A stretch of DNA of 64,000 nt from Piscinibacter lacus (GTDB lineage Bacteria > Pseudomonadota > Gammaproteobacteria > Burkholderiales > Burkholderiaceae_C). Numbering within the stretch: the stretch's first letter is position 1; every line of letters begins with the position of its first letter. Both the position numbers and the translations under genes were made by a program. Shown here one piece after another: positions 48,333 through 56,733 of the stretch. The stretch is from NCBI RefSeq assembly GCF_016735685.1, contig NZ_JAERRA010000001.1:620001-684000 (forward strand). The letters run 5' to 3'. The notes below the pieces were generated by a model, which was given only the letters and a program-made list of their open reading frames with translations, made no database searches and had not been told where the DNA came from.

Positions 48333-49064
48333 TCAGTCGAGCTGCCGGATCAGGTGGGTGGCCAGGCTCCGGGCGACGGCCGTCGGTTCGACGACCACGC
48401 CGAGGCTAGCAAGGTCGACGGTATGCAAGCCTACGTAGCCGCACGGATCGATGCGGCCGAAGGGCGCCAGGTCCATGGCCACATTCAGCGCGACGCCGTG
48501 GTAGCTGCCCTGGCGGCTGATCTTCAGGCCCAGGGCGGCGATCTTGCCCAGGCCGCGGAAGGGGTCCTCGCCCGGCGCGGCGGGCGGCAGGCGGGCATGG
48601 CCGAAGGGGTCGGCCAGCCGCACGTAGAGGCCCGGCGCGCCGACCACGCGATGCGCGGTCACGCCCAGCTCGGCCAGGGTGCGCAGCACGGCCTCCTCGA
48701 TGCGGTGCACCAGCTCCTTCACGAAGTAGCCGCGCCGCCGCAGGTCGAGCAGCGGATACGCCAGTACTTGGCCGGGCCCGTGGTAAGTCACCTGGCCGCC
48801 GCGGTTGCTGGGCCGCACCGGGATGTCACCGGCGGCCAGCACATGCTCGGGCCGGCCGGCGGTGCCCTGGGTGAAGACGGGATCGTGCTCGGCCAGCCAC
48901 AGCTCATCGGGCGTCTCGGGCCCCCGTGCGGCGGTGAAGGCCTGCATGGCCTCGGCGCTCTGCGGCCAGGGCACGCGGCCCCAGTCGCGCAGCACCCAGG
49001 GGTGCCCGGCGGGGGAGGTCGGCTGCGCCACGGCAGGGGGCAGCTCGGGCAGGGCGGTGTCCAT
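48333..49064 (-). CDS. lipB: Octanoyl-ACP:protein octanoyltransferase
   Basis: LipB moves octanoate from ACP to lipoyl domains, the substrate for LipA. The 243-residue protein has [36 protein letters not shown], the Lys region [16 protein letters not shown] and the catalytic Cys in [12 protein letters not shown] (family NPCG). I start at the ATG at 49064, giving family length; the frame continues upstream without homology. Divergent from the DUF4331 gene. Confidence 0.95.
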   Translation of the reverse strand: MDTALPELPPAVAQPTSPAGHPWVLRDWGRVPWPQSAEAMQAFTAARGPETPDELWLAEHDPVFTQGTAGRPEHVLAAGDIPVRPSNRGGQVTYHGPGQVLAYPLLDLRRRGYFVKELVHRIEEAVLRTLAELGVTAHRVVGAPGLYVRLADPFGHARLPPAAPGEDPFRGLGKIAALGLKISRQGSYHGVALNVAMDLAPFGRIDPCGYVGLHTVDLASLGVVVEPTAVARSLATHLIRQLD

Positions 49065-49227
49065 GGACCGCCGATTGTCGCCAGCCCGGCCTTGTGTCTG
49101 GCAGGACACCGACCGCGCGCAGCCAAGACCGTACGCTGCACAAGGCTTTCGGACATCCAGCGGCCCGCCGCTGGCGTATCCAGCCTCGCTGCAGTCGACG
49201 AACTGCGCGCCCTCCAGGAGACTTCCC

Positions 49228-50817
49228 ATGCTCAAGTTCCTCTCGACGAGCCGCCTTGCGCTGCTCGGAGCCGCCCTGCTGGGCGCCACCGGCCTCAGCC
49301 TGGCCTCCAGCCACCGCGAAGCGCCCTTCATCACGACTTCGCCCAAGGTCGATGGCACGGACTTCTACATGTTCCGCAGCTACGAGCCGAACCGCGAAGG
49401 CTTCGTCACCCTGATCGCCAACTACCTGCCGCTGCAAGACCCCTACGGCGGCCCGAACTACTTCTCGCTGGATCCCAACGCGCTCTACGAGATCCACGTC
49501 GACAACAACGGCGACGGCCGCGAAGACCTGACCTTCCAGTTCCGCTTCAGCACGCCGCTGGCCAATGCCGGCGCCGGCCAGACGCTGCGCATCGGCGGCG
49601 CGGGCGCCAACGGCCGCACGGTGTCGATCCCGCTGCGCCAGATCGGCGGCGTGGATGCCCAGGGCGGCACGCTGAGCTACACCGAGGGCTACACCATGAC
49701 CCTGGTGCGCGGCGACCGCCGCAGCGGCACCCGCCAGGCCATCAATGGCGGCAGCACCTTCCCCAAGCCGGTCGACTACATCGGCGAGAAGACCCTTGGC
49801 AATGCCGAGGCCTACGAGAGCTACGCCAGCAGCTTCATCCGCAGCTTCACCGTGCCGGGTTGCAGCGCGTCGAACGCCAGCCAGGCCAAGGTCTTCGTCG
49901 GCCAGCGCAAGGAGGCCTTCTCGGTCAACCTCGGCACCATCTTCGACCTGATCAATGCGCCGGCCGCGGTGATCACCGACGAGGGCAATGCGTCCGCGCT
50001 CGGCAAGTTCGGCGAGCTCGACGACAAGAACGTCACCTCCATCGCCATCGAAGTGCCCATCGCCTGCCTGACCCAGGGCAGCGAGCCGGTCATCGGCGGC
50101 TGGACCACCGCCAGCCTGCGCCAGGCCCGCTTGCTCAACGGCCGCCCGGCCTCGGGCCTGCAGGCCAGCGAGAAGGTCGGCGGCGCCTGGGTGCAGGTCT
50201 CGCGCCTGGGCATGCCCCTTGTCAATGAAGTGGTCATCGGCCTGCCCGACAAGGACAAGTTCAATGCCACCAAGCCGATCGACGACGCCAGCCGCTTCGC
50301 CGATTACGTGACGAACCCGACGCTGCCGGCGCTGATCGAGGCGCTGTTCGGTGCGCCCGCTCCGACCAACTTCCCGCGCACCGACCTGGTCACCGCCTTC
50401 CTGACCGGCCTGCCGGGCATCAACCGGCCCAACAACAGCGCGACGACCCGGCCGCTGACCGAGATGCTGCGCCTGAACACCAGCACCGCGGTCACCCCCG
50501 TGGCCAGCCAGAGTCCGCTGGGCGTGCTGGCAGGTGACACGGCCGGCTTCCCCAACGGCCGTCGCCTGGGCGATGACGTGGTCGATGCCTCGCTGCGCGT
50601 GGCCATGGGCGTGCTGTGCGTCGCCACTGGCAGCACCGATGCCCTGGGTGTCGGCTGCCAGCCCTCGGATGCGCCGGCCGGCAACGTGCCCTTCGTCGAT
50701 GCGGTGCGGGCCTCGGCCGCGGACTTCAAGTCGGCCTTCCCCTACCTGAACACGCCGTTGCCGGGTGCCCTGTCGCCGGCCGTCATCGCGGCCCCGACGG
50801 CCGCCCGGGCGCGCTGA
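49228..50817 (+). CDS. DUF4331 exported protein
   Basis: This 529-residue protein has a signal peptide (residues 1-27, cleaved before SSHREAP) and a DUF4331 domain. Typical segments are [40 protein letters not shown], and the acidic loop [16 protein letters not shown], whose D-x-N-x-D-G-x-x-D spacing resembles calcium-binding loops. Function unknown; probably periplasmic or surface located. AGGAG lies 10 bases before the ATG. It heads a run with a small lipoprotein, a TPR protein, a HupE-like permease and a His-rich protein, ending near a TonB receptor. Confidence 0.87.
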   Translation: MLKFLSTSRLALLGAALLGATGLSLASSHREAPFITTSPKVDGTDFYMFRSYEPNREGFVTLIANYLPLQDPYGGPNYFSLDPNALYEIHVDNNGDGREDLTFQFRFSTPLANAGAGQTLRIGGAGANGRTVSIPLRQIGGVDAQGGTLSYTEGYTMTLVRGDRRSGTRQAINGGSTFPKPVDYIGEKTLGNAEAYESYASSFIRSFTVPGCSASNASQAKVFVGQRKEAFSVNLGTIFDLINAPAAVITDEGNASALGKFGELDDKNVTSIAIEVPIACLTQGSEPVIGGWTTASLRQARLLNGRPASGLQASEKVGGAWVQVSRLGMPLVNEVVIGLPDKDKFNATKPIDDASRFADYVTNPTLPALIEALFGAPAPTNFPRTDLVTAFLTGLPGINRPNNSATTRPLTEMLRLNTSTAVTPVASQSPLGVLAGDTAGFPNGRRLGDDVVDASLRVAMGVLCVATGSTDALGVGCQPSDAPAGNVPFVDAVRASAADFKSAFPYLNTPLPGALSPAVIAAPTAARAR

Positions 50818-50830
50818 GGAGTTGCCCATC

Positions 50831-51079
50831 ATGCGCACCACCTCACGCTCCCTGCGCCTGGCCGCGCCCCTGCTTGTCCTGCTGCTTGCCGCCTGCGGCG
50901 GCGGCAGTGACGACCTGAGCGTCGCCGAGGCCGTCCGCAGCGGCAGCACGGCCGTGTTCACCGCCTTCGTGGTCGAAGAGGCCGAACGCAGCCCCGAGAC
51001 GACCGAGCCGCTCTCGCTCGACAGCGTGCTCGGCGAGCTGCCGCCGACCAGCGAAACGGACGAGCCGCGCGAACTCTGA
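50831..51079 (+). CDS. Small acidic lipoprotein
   Basis: This 82-residue protein has a lipobox LLAAC (Cys about residue 22) after a short signal peptide, then GGGSDDLSVAEAV and an acidic, Thr/Glu/Ser-rich tail ending EPREL. No domain is recognised. GAGGAG precedes the ATG by 9 bases and it starts 13 bases after the DUF4331 stop, so the two are probably cotranscribed and functionally linked. Confidence 0.7.
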   Translation: MRTTSRSLRLAAPLLVLLLAACGGGSDDLSVAEAVRSGSTAVFTAFVVEEAERSPETTEPLSLDSVLGELPPTSETDEPREL

Positions 51080-51096
51080 TCGCGCGCTCTGCCGGC

Positions 51097-51131
51097 CCGG
51101 GGCCGTCCATCCTTGGGGTGGGCGGCCCCGG
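51097..51131 (+). terminator. Long GC hairpin after the small lipoprotein gene
   Basis: CCGGGGCCG (51097-51105) pairs with CGGCCCCGG (51123-51131) and the stem continues inward through CC.ATCC/GGGTGG with a 3-base loop, about 17 pairs in all with two G-T. No T-run follows. It lies 18 bases after the lipoprotein stop and 85 before the TPR gene, so it may be a Rho-assisted end or an attenuator within the cluster. Confidence 0.45.
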
Positions 51132-51215
51132 TCCACGTCCAGCATCTGCCGGCCTGCGGGCCCGGCTCGTGCAAGATGTTCCGGACCAGGTGCCCTGGCC
51201 TGTCCCCCCGCCCCG

Positions 51216-52481
51216 ATGCGATTTCTTCCCCTTCTTCTGCTGGCCGCCTGCCTCTTGCTGCCCCTGCGGGCCGCGGCGGCCGATGCGCGCGCCCAGCCCC
51301 ATGTGCCGACCGACCCCGAGCAAGTGGTCGCCCGGGTGCAGAGCACGCGGGCCGAAGCCGGCCGTCCCAAGCTGCGCACCTTGCGCCAGGCCTGGCGCAA
51401 GGCGCCGCGCGATCCGCAGGCCGTGCTGTCCTTCGTGCAGGCCGCCCTGCAGCAGGCCCGGCGCGATGGGGATCCGCGCCACCTCGGCGAGGCCGAGGCC
51501 GCCCTCGGCCCCTGGGCGCAGGCCGCCGAACCGCCGCCCGAGATCCGCCTGTGGCGCGCCACCGTGCGCCAGGCCCAGCATGATTTCCGCGGCGCCCTGG
51601 ACGATCTCGCCCCCCTGACCGGCCCGGCCGCGCGCGACCTGCCGCCGGCCCTGCGCGCCGTGGCCGAGCTCAACCGCGCCGCCGTGCTCCAGGTGCAGGG
51701 TCGCTACCTGGACGCCGCCAGCCACTGCGAGGCCCTGCTCGACCCGGCCCTGGCCCGGCCTGGCAGCGAGGCGGGCCTGGCCGGCTCGGCCTGCCTGGCC
51801 GAGCTGTCCACCTTGACCGGCCCGCCCGGGCCCGGCCGCCAGGTCCTGGCCCAGCTCGATGCCGGCGAACGCGGCCCCGCCTGGCTCGCCCTGCTGCGTG
51901 CCGAGGCTGCCGAGCGCGCCGGCGAGGCCGACGAGGCCCTGGGCCTCTACCGCCGGGCGCTTGCCGCCCAGCCCGAGGTCTACACCCGCGCGGCCCTGGC
52001 CGATGCCCTGATCGACCGCGGCCGCTGGGACGAGGTGCTTGCCCTGCTGGCCGACGCGCCCGCCGCCGAGGCCCTGCTGCTGCGCCGCGCCCGCGCCGAG
52101 CTGCAACTGCGCCGTCCCGAGGCACGCGACACCCTGGCCCGCCTGCGCGCCACCCGCGACGCGCAAGCCCTGCGCGAGGACCGCGGCCACGCCCGCGAAG
52201 CCGCCTGGCATGCCCTGCACCTCACGCGCGACGCACCCGCCGCCCTGGCCCTGGCCGAGCAGAACTGGGACCAGCAGCGCGAGCCGGTCGACGCCCGCCT
52301 GCTGATCGAGGCGGCCGCCGCCGCCGGCCGCCCCGCCGCGGCCGAGCCCGTGCGCCGCTTCCTGCGCGAGACCGGCTTGCAAGACCAGCGCCTGCGCAAG
52401 GCCCTGGCCGCGCTGGATGCTGCGGCCAGCCGCCCGGCCGCCTCGGCCCCCGAGCTCGCGCGCCCGGAGGCCCGCCGATGA
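51216..52481 (+). CDS. Exported TPR-repeat protein
   Basis: This 421-residue protein has a signal peptide (residues 1-22, [10 protein letters not shown]) followed by helical repeats rich in Ala, Leu, Arg. Several tetratricopeptide-like pairs are visible, for example [20 protein letters not shown] and [22 protein letters not shown], and a region of shorter repeats to about residue 400. TPRs are protein-interaction scaffolds; here it would act in the periplasm. It overlaps the HupE-like gene by ATGA, so the two are coupled. Confidence 0.8.
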   Translation: MRFLPLLLLAACLLLPLRAAAADARAQPHVPTDPEQVVARVQSTRAEAGRPKLRTLRQAWRKAPRDPQAVLSFVQAALQQARRDGDPRHLGEAEAALGPWAQAAEPPPEIRLWRATVRQAQHDFRGALDDLAPLTGPAARDLPPALRAVAELNRAAVLQVQGRYLDAASHCEALLDPALARPGSEAGLAGSACLAELSTLTGPPGPGRQVLAQLDAGERGPAWLALLRAEAAERAGEADEALGLYRRALAAQPEVYTRAALADALIDRGRWDEVLALLADAPAAEALLLRRARAELQLRRPEARDTLARLRATRDAQALREDRGHAREAAWHALHLTRDAPAALALAEQNWDQQREPVDARLLIEAAAAAGRPAAAEPVRRFLRETGLQDQRLRKALAALDAAASRPAASAPELARPEARR

Positions 52482-53617
52482 GCCTGCGACGCTGCATCGC
52501 CTGGCTGCTGGCCGGCCTGCTGCTGCTGGCCGCGGGCGCCACCCGGGCCCACCAGCCCAGCGACAGCCTGCTCGAACTGCGCGTGCAGGGCCCGCGCATC
52601 GAGCTGGCCTGGGACATTGCGCTCAAGGATCTTGATGCCGAGCTGGATCTCGATGCCGACGAGGATGGCCTGCTGCGCTGGCGCGAGGTGCAGGCCCGCT
52701 GGGCCGACATCGAGGCCCTGGCCGCCGCCAGCCTGCGCCTGGGTGCGCCGGGCGGCGAGGCCTGCAGCGGGCTGCGCGGGCTCAAGCCCCAGCTCATCGA
52801 GCATGGCGCCGGGCCGCATGTCGCGCTGCGCGCGGTGCTGGATTGCGGCCAGCCGCCCGAGCGGCTGCAAATCGCGTACAGCCTCTTTGCCGGCAGCGAC
52901 CCCAACCACCGCGGCCTGCTGCGCCTGGTGCTTGAGGGCCAGGACCATGCGCTCGCCGCCGTGCTGCACCCGCGCGAGCCGGCGCGCGACTTTGCCCTGG
53001 CGGCCGGCCGCGGGCCGGGCTTTCTTGAATTCCTCGTCCAGGGCATCTGGCACATCGCGATCGGCTTCGACCACATCCTCTTCCTCGTCGCCTTGCTGCT
53101 GGTCTGCGTGCTGCGCTGGGATGGCCGGGCCTGGCAGCCGGCTGCCGAGCCGCGTGCGGCGGTGGCTGAGGTGCTGCGCGTCGTCACCGCCTTCACCGTC
53201 GCGCACTCGATCACCCTGAGCCTGGCCGCCACCGGGGTGCTGGCCCTACCGAGCCGCTGGGTCGAGGCCGGCATCGCCGCCAGCGTGCTGCTGGCCGCGC
53301 TGAACAATGTACGGCCGCTGGTGCAGGGGCCGCGGCGCTGGATGCTGGTCGCGGTCTTCGGCCTGGTGCACGGCTTCGGTTTCGCCAATGTGCTGCAGGA
53401 CCTGGGCTTGCGCGAGGGCGAGCTCGTCCTGCCCCTGCTGGGCTTCAACCTGGGCGTCGAGCTGGGCCAGTTGCTGGGCGTGGCCCTGTTGCTGCCGCTG
53501 GCCTGGTGGGCGCGCGGGCAGGTCTTCTACCGCCGCGGCGTGGTGGGCGGCGGCTCGCTGCTGATCGCGGCCCTGGCGGCCTACTGGTTCGTCGAGCGGG
53601 CTTTCGCGCTCGAATGA
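52478..53617 (+). CDS. HupE/UreJ-like membrane protein with an EF-hand-like loop
   Basis: This 379-residue protein has a signal peptide (residues about 1-24), an extracytoplasmic domain to about residue 180, and a C-terminal HupE/UreJ_2 membrane domain with six or seven segments. The family motif is GIWHIAIGFDHILFLVAL, with later TAFTVAHSITLSLAATG and VFGLVHGFGFANVLQDLGL, whose His and Asp residues may bind metal in the membrane. Residues 59-70 (DADEDGLLRWRE) match a 12-residue EF-hand calcium loop at positions 1, 3, 5, 6, 8 and 12. HupE/UreJ relatives are linked to nickel or cobalt uptake, but this subfamily is uncharacterised. It overlaps both neighbours by ATGA. Confidence 0.85.
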   Translation: MSLRRCIAWLLAGLLLLAAGATRAHQPSDSLLELRVQGPRIELAWDIALKDLDAELDLDADEDGLLRWREVQARWADIEALAAASLRLGAPGGEACSGLRGLKPQLIEHGAGPHVALRAVLDCGQPPERLQIAYSLFAGSDPNHRGLLRLVLEGQDHALAAVLHPREPARDFALAAGRGPGFLEFLVQGIWHIAIGFDHILFLVALLLVCVLRWDGRAWQPAAEPRAAVAEVLRVVTAFTVAHSITLSLAATGVLALPSRWVEAGIAASVLLAALNNVRPLVQGPRRWMLVAVFGLVHGFGFANVLQDLGLREGELVLPLLGFNLGVELGQLLGVALLLPLAWWARGQVFYRRGVVGGGSLLIAALAAYWFVERAFALE

Positions 53618-54186
53618 AGCCGCTGCGCAGCGCCCGCCCGCTTCGCCGGCCGCTGGGGCTGCTGCGGGTGCTGGGCGGCTTGCTGCTGGTCGCGCTGGTC
53701 GTGCAAGCCCTGGCGCTGGCCGCCCGGCACGGTGCTTTGCAGGGCCTGCACCTGCATCTGGAACTGCGGCTGGACACCCACCCCCTGCCGGCGCAGGCGG
53801 CCGCAGCCCCCCTGCCGCTGCCCAGCCTGAGCTGGCCGCCGGGGCCGGGCGAGCGGGTGGAGGCCATGCCCGCCCCGGCCGGTCCTTGGGCGGACGACCC
53901 GCGGCCCGCCCGCGAGGCCGCGCACGATCGGGCCCATGCCCTGGCGCATGCCCAGGGCCTGGCCGAGCACCGCCACGATTTGCTGCAGGCCGACTGGCTG
54001 GGTGCTGACCCCGACCCGGCCGAGGACAGCCGTTCGACCGGCCCCGCATGGCACCCCCCGCAGGCCGGTCCCGGCCTGCCCGCGGCCGCGCCCGGACAGG
54101 CCTTGCGCCGGCCGCGTCCCCGGGCGGAAGCCTGGGTCGACTGGCAGCCCGCGCCGCCCCAGCGTCCCCCTCGCGTGCGGGCCTGA
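53614..54186 (+). CDS. Small membrane-anchored His/Pro-rich protein
   Basis: This 190-residue protein has no recognised domain. An N-terminal transmembrane helix (GLLRVLGGLLLVALVVQALAL, residues about 14-34) is followed by a Pro-rich segment and a His-rich stretch AAHDRAHALAHAQGLAEHRH (about residues 102-121). The latter could chelate a transition metal. The C-terminus is Pro/Arg-rich and low in complexity. It starts inside the stop of the HupE-like gene (ATGA), so it is coupled to it. A role as metal buffer for the permease is inferred only. Confidence 0.6.
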   Translation: MKPLRSARPLRRPLGLLRVLGGLLLVALVVQALALAARHGALQGLHLHLELRLDTHPLPAQAAAAPLPLPSLSWPPGPGERVEAMPAPAGPWADDPRPAREAAHDRAHALAHAQGLAEHRHDLLQADWLGADPDPAEDSRSTGPAWHPPQAGPGLPAAAPGQALRRPRPRAEAWVDWQPAPPQRPPRVRA

Positions 54187-54191
54187 GTGCT

Positions 54192-54250
54192 GCCGCCGCC
54201 TGATGCGGCGGCCCCCAGGCCCGGGCCGCGGGCCCGCCGTGAGGCGGGCC
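54192..54250 (+). other. Two strong hairpins before the TonB receptor gene
   Basis: 54192-54212 is a perfect 8-bp stem (GCCGCCGC/GCGGCGGC, 5-base loop) and 54231-54250 another (GGCCCGCC/GGCGGGCC, GTGA loop). They fill the gap after the His-rich gene. No T-tract, so transcription may continue into the receptor gene; possible attenuator or mRNA barrier. Confidence 0.5.
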
Positions 54251-54307
54251 GGCCCGGCGATCGCCGCTGCTGACGGCCGGCTGCTGCCGGCCGGGGAATT
54301 GCCTGCC

Positions 54308-56530
54308 ATGTCTAACTTTTTGACCCTTCCCCGCCCGGCCCCCCGCCGTGGCGGCATCCGGCTGCACGCCGCCCGGCCCGCGGCCGTCCCCGCGCGTGCT
54401 GCCTGCCTCGGCACCTGGCTGGTCGCTCTGCTGGCCCCCCTGATGCCCGGGCCGCTCGCGGCCCAGGCCCTGCCGCCCGTCGCCGCGTCGGCCGCCGCCG
54501 CCGCTTCGGCAAGCCTGCCGGCCGTGCAGCTCCAGGGCCATTACGAAGCCGCCCCCGGCCAGGGCGATGCCGCCAGCGCGGGCACCGTCACCCAGCGCCT
54601 CATCGCCCACCGGCCGGTGCAGCGGCCGGCCGAGGTGCTGGAGTTCGTGCCCGGTCTGGTCGTCACCCAGCATTCGGGCGACGGCAAGGCCAACCAGTAC
54701 TTCCTGCGCGGCTTCAACCTCGACCACGGCACCGACTTCGCGACCTTCATCGACGGCATGCCGGTCAATGCCGTCAGCCATGCCCATGGCCAGGGCTACA
54801 CCGACCTGAACTTCCTGATTCCCGAGCTGGTCCGCCGCATCGACTACCGCAAGGGCCCCTATGCCGCCGAGGATGGCGACTTCGCCAGCGCCGGCAGCGC
54901 CCGCATCGTGCTGCTCGACCGGCTGGAGCGCGGCTTCGCCAGCAGCACCCTGGGCGAGGACGGCTACCGCCGCCTGCTGCTGGCCGACAGCTTCGAGGGC
55001 CCGGGCGGCCACTGGCTGGCCGCCGCCGAGGGTTTCATGAGCGACGGGCCCTGGACGGTGCCCCAGCGCCTGCGCAAGTCCAGCCTGCTGCTGCGCCATC
55101 GCGGTGGCACGCCGGGCCTGGGATGGCGCCTCGGCCTGATGCACTACAACAACCGCTGGACGGCAACCGACCAGATTCCCGCCCGCGCGGTGGCCGACGG
55201 CCGGCTCGGCCGTTTCGACAGCCTCGATCCCTTCAGCGGCGGCCGCACCGAGCGCTTCAGCCTGAATGCCGGCCTGGATGGCGAGACCGCCGACGGCGAC
55301 TGGCAGGCCAGCGCTTACTGGATCCGCTCGCGGCTGAACCTATGGTCGAACTTCACCTACGCGCTCGATTTCCCCACGGCTGGCGATCAGTTCGAGCAGG
55401 CCGAGCGCCGCCAGACCCTGGGCGGCGAAGCCCGCCGCAACTGGGCCTTCACGGCCGGCGGCCGGGCGCAGCGCCTGAGCCTGGGCGGCCAGATCCGCCA
55501 CGACCGGCTCGACCCGGTCGGCCTCTACCGCACGGTGGAACGCCGCCGCCTGGCCACGACCACCGAGAGCGAGCTCGACCAGACGATCGGCGGCCTGCAT
55601 GCTGAGCTGGCCACCTCCTGGAGCCCGCGCTTTCGCAGCGTGCTCGGCCTGCGCCACGACCGCGCGCAGTTCGAGGTGGCGCGCAGCAGCGTGGCCGAGA
55701 ACACCGGCCGCGCCGGCGACCATCAGACCAGCCCCAAGCTCGCGCTGATCTGGGGCCCCTGGACCGACTGGGCCGACAGCGAGCTGTTCCTGAACGCTGG
55801 ACGCGGTTTCCACAGCAACGATGCGCGCGGCACCGTGGCGCGGCTTGACCCCGTCAGCGGCGACCCGGTCGAGCGCGTGCCCGGCCTGGTCGCCAGCCGG
55901 GGCGCCGAGATCGGCTGGCGCGGCCAGCCCCTGGCCGGCCAGCAGACGGCCCTGGTGCTGTGGACGCTGAAGCTTGACTCCGAGCTGGTCTACATCGGCG
56001 ATGCCGGCAACACCGAGGCCCTGGGCGCCAGCCGCCGCCGCGGCCTGGAGCTGAACCACCATGGCCGGCTCGACGGCTGGACGATCCTGGGCACGCCGGG
56101 CCGCGACTGGCTGATCGACCTGGACCTGGCCTGGAGCCGTGCCCGCTTCGAGGCCGCGCCAGCCGGCGCCGACCGCGTACCGGGCGCGGCCAACCGGGTC
56201 GCCTCCTTTGGCCTGGGCTGGGCGCCCGAGGGTGGGCCCTGGCAGGTCCAGTTCCAGCTTCGCCACATCGGCCCGCGCGACCTGACGGAGGACGGCCGCC
56301 AGCGCTCGGCCTCGACCACCCTCGCCAGCATGCGCCTGGGCTGGCAGGCCCACCGCAATCTGCGCCTGGGCCTGGACGTGTTCAACCTCTTCGACCGTCG
56401 CGCCAGCGACATCGACTACTTCTACACCTCGCGCCTGCCCGGCGAGCCGGCCGAGGGCGTGGCGGACCGTCACTTCCACCCGGTCGAGCCGCGCAGCCTG
56501 CGGCTGACGGCGACGCTGAGCTGGGATTGA
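54308..56530 (+). CDS. TonB-dependent receptor, unassigned substrate
   Basis: This 740-residue outer-membrane receptor has an unusually long N-terminus (about 50 residues with signal-like hydrophobic stretch LVALLAPLMPGPLAAQA). A plug domain follows (RLIAHRPVQRPAEVLEFVPG, then the TonB-plug GFNLDHGTDFATFIDGMPVN and VSHAHGQGYTDLNFLIPELV), then a 22-strand barrel ending in an aromatic-rich TATLSWD. The SHAHGQGYTDLNFLIPE block is characteristic of a receptor clade found near HupE-type permeases, from memory. It may import a metal chelate. GGGGA lies before the ATG. It shares strand and proximity with the DUF4331-HupE run, separated only by hairpins. Confidence 0.85.
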   Translation: MSNFLTLPRPAPRRGGIRLHAARPAAVPARAACLGTWLVALLAPLMPGPLAAQALPPVAASAAAAASASLPAVQLQGHYEAAPGQGDAASAGTVTQRLIAHRPVQRPAEVLEFVPGLVVTQHSGDGKANQYFLRGFNLDHGTDFATFIDGMPVNAVSHAHGQGYTDLNFLIPELVRRIDYRKGPYAAEDGDFASAGSARIVLLDRLERGFASSTLGEDGYRRLLLADSFEGPGGHWLAAAEGFMSDGPWTVPQRLRKSSLLLRHRGGTPGLGWRLGLMHYNNRWTATDQIPARAVADGRLGRFDSLDPFSGGRTERFSLNAGLDGETADGDWQASAYWIRSRLNLWSNFTYALDFPTAGDQFEQAERRQTLGGEARRNWAFTAGGRAQRLSLGGQIRHDRLDPVGLYRTVERRRLATTTESELDQTIGGLHAELATSWSPRFRSVLGLRHDRAQFEVARSSVAENTGRAGDHQTSPKLALIWGPWTDWADSELFLNAGRGFHSNDARGTVARLDPVSGDPVERVPGLVASRGAEIGWRGQPLAGQQTALVLWTLKLDSELVYIGDAGNTEALGASRRRGLELNHHGRLDGWTILGTPGRDWLIDLDLAWSRARFEAAPAGADRVPGAANRVASFGLGWAPEGGPWQVQFQLRHIGPRDLTEDGRQRSASTTLASMRLGWQAHRNLRLGLDVFNLFDRRASDIDYFYTSRLPGEPAEGVADRHFHPVEPRSLRLTATLSWD

Positions 56531-56541
56531 GGGCAACCGCG

Positions 56542-56562
56542 GGCCGGCCATGACGGCCGGCC
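56542..56562 (+). terminator. Hairpin after the TonB receptor gene
   Basis: A perfect 8-bp stem GGCCGGCC/GGCCGGCC with loop ATGAC lies 12 bases after the stop. No T-run follows directly (a TTTTT occurs 27 bases later), so termination strength is uncertain. It separates the receptor from the haem promoter. Confidence 0.5.
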
Positions 56563-56579
56563 GCTCGTGACCCATGAAC

Positions 56580-56614
56580 TTGACATGGCTTTTTAATTGC
56601 GAATAATTCGCATT
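56580..56614 (+). promoter_or_regulatory. Sigma-70 promoter overlapped by a perfect Fur box (hmu operon)
   Basis: TTGACA (56580-56585) with a 16-bp spacer and AATAAT (56602-56607), a strong sigma-70 pair in an AT-rich island. The -10 sits inside TGCGAAT-A-ATTCGCA (56598-56612), a perfect 7-1-7 dyad matching the Fur pattern of high-GC betaproteobacteria. Iron-loaded Fur would directly block this promoter. A start near 56614 gives a leader of about 120 bases to hmuR. Confidence 0.88.
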
Positions 56615-56733
56615 CGCTAGATCTGAGGGTGCTCTGCCCTCAATCCCCTTGGTTCCCGACCTCAGCCAGCTGAACGGTGCGCGACTTCGGTCGACGCCTG
56701 CCCGCCGAGTGATTGCTCCGGCCCTGCCGGCTG

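Noticed and set aside
56614..56733. A hemP gene between the Fur box and hmuR
   Set aside because: Many Burkholderiales have hemP here, but no short frame with the HemP core motif exists in these 120 bases.
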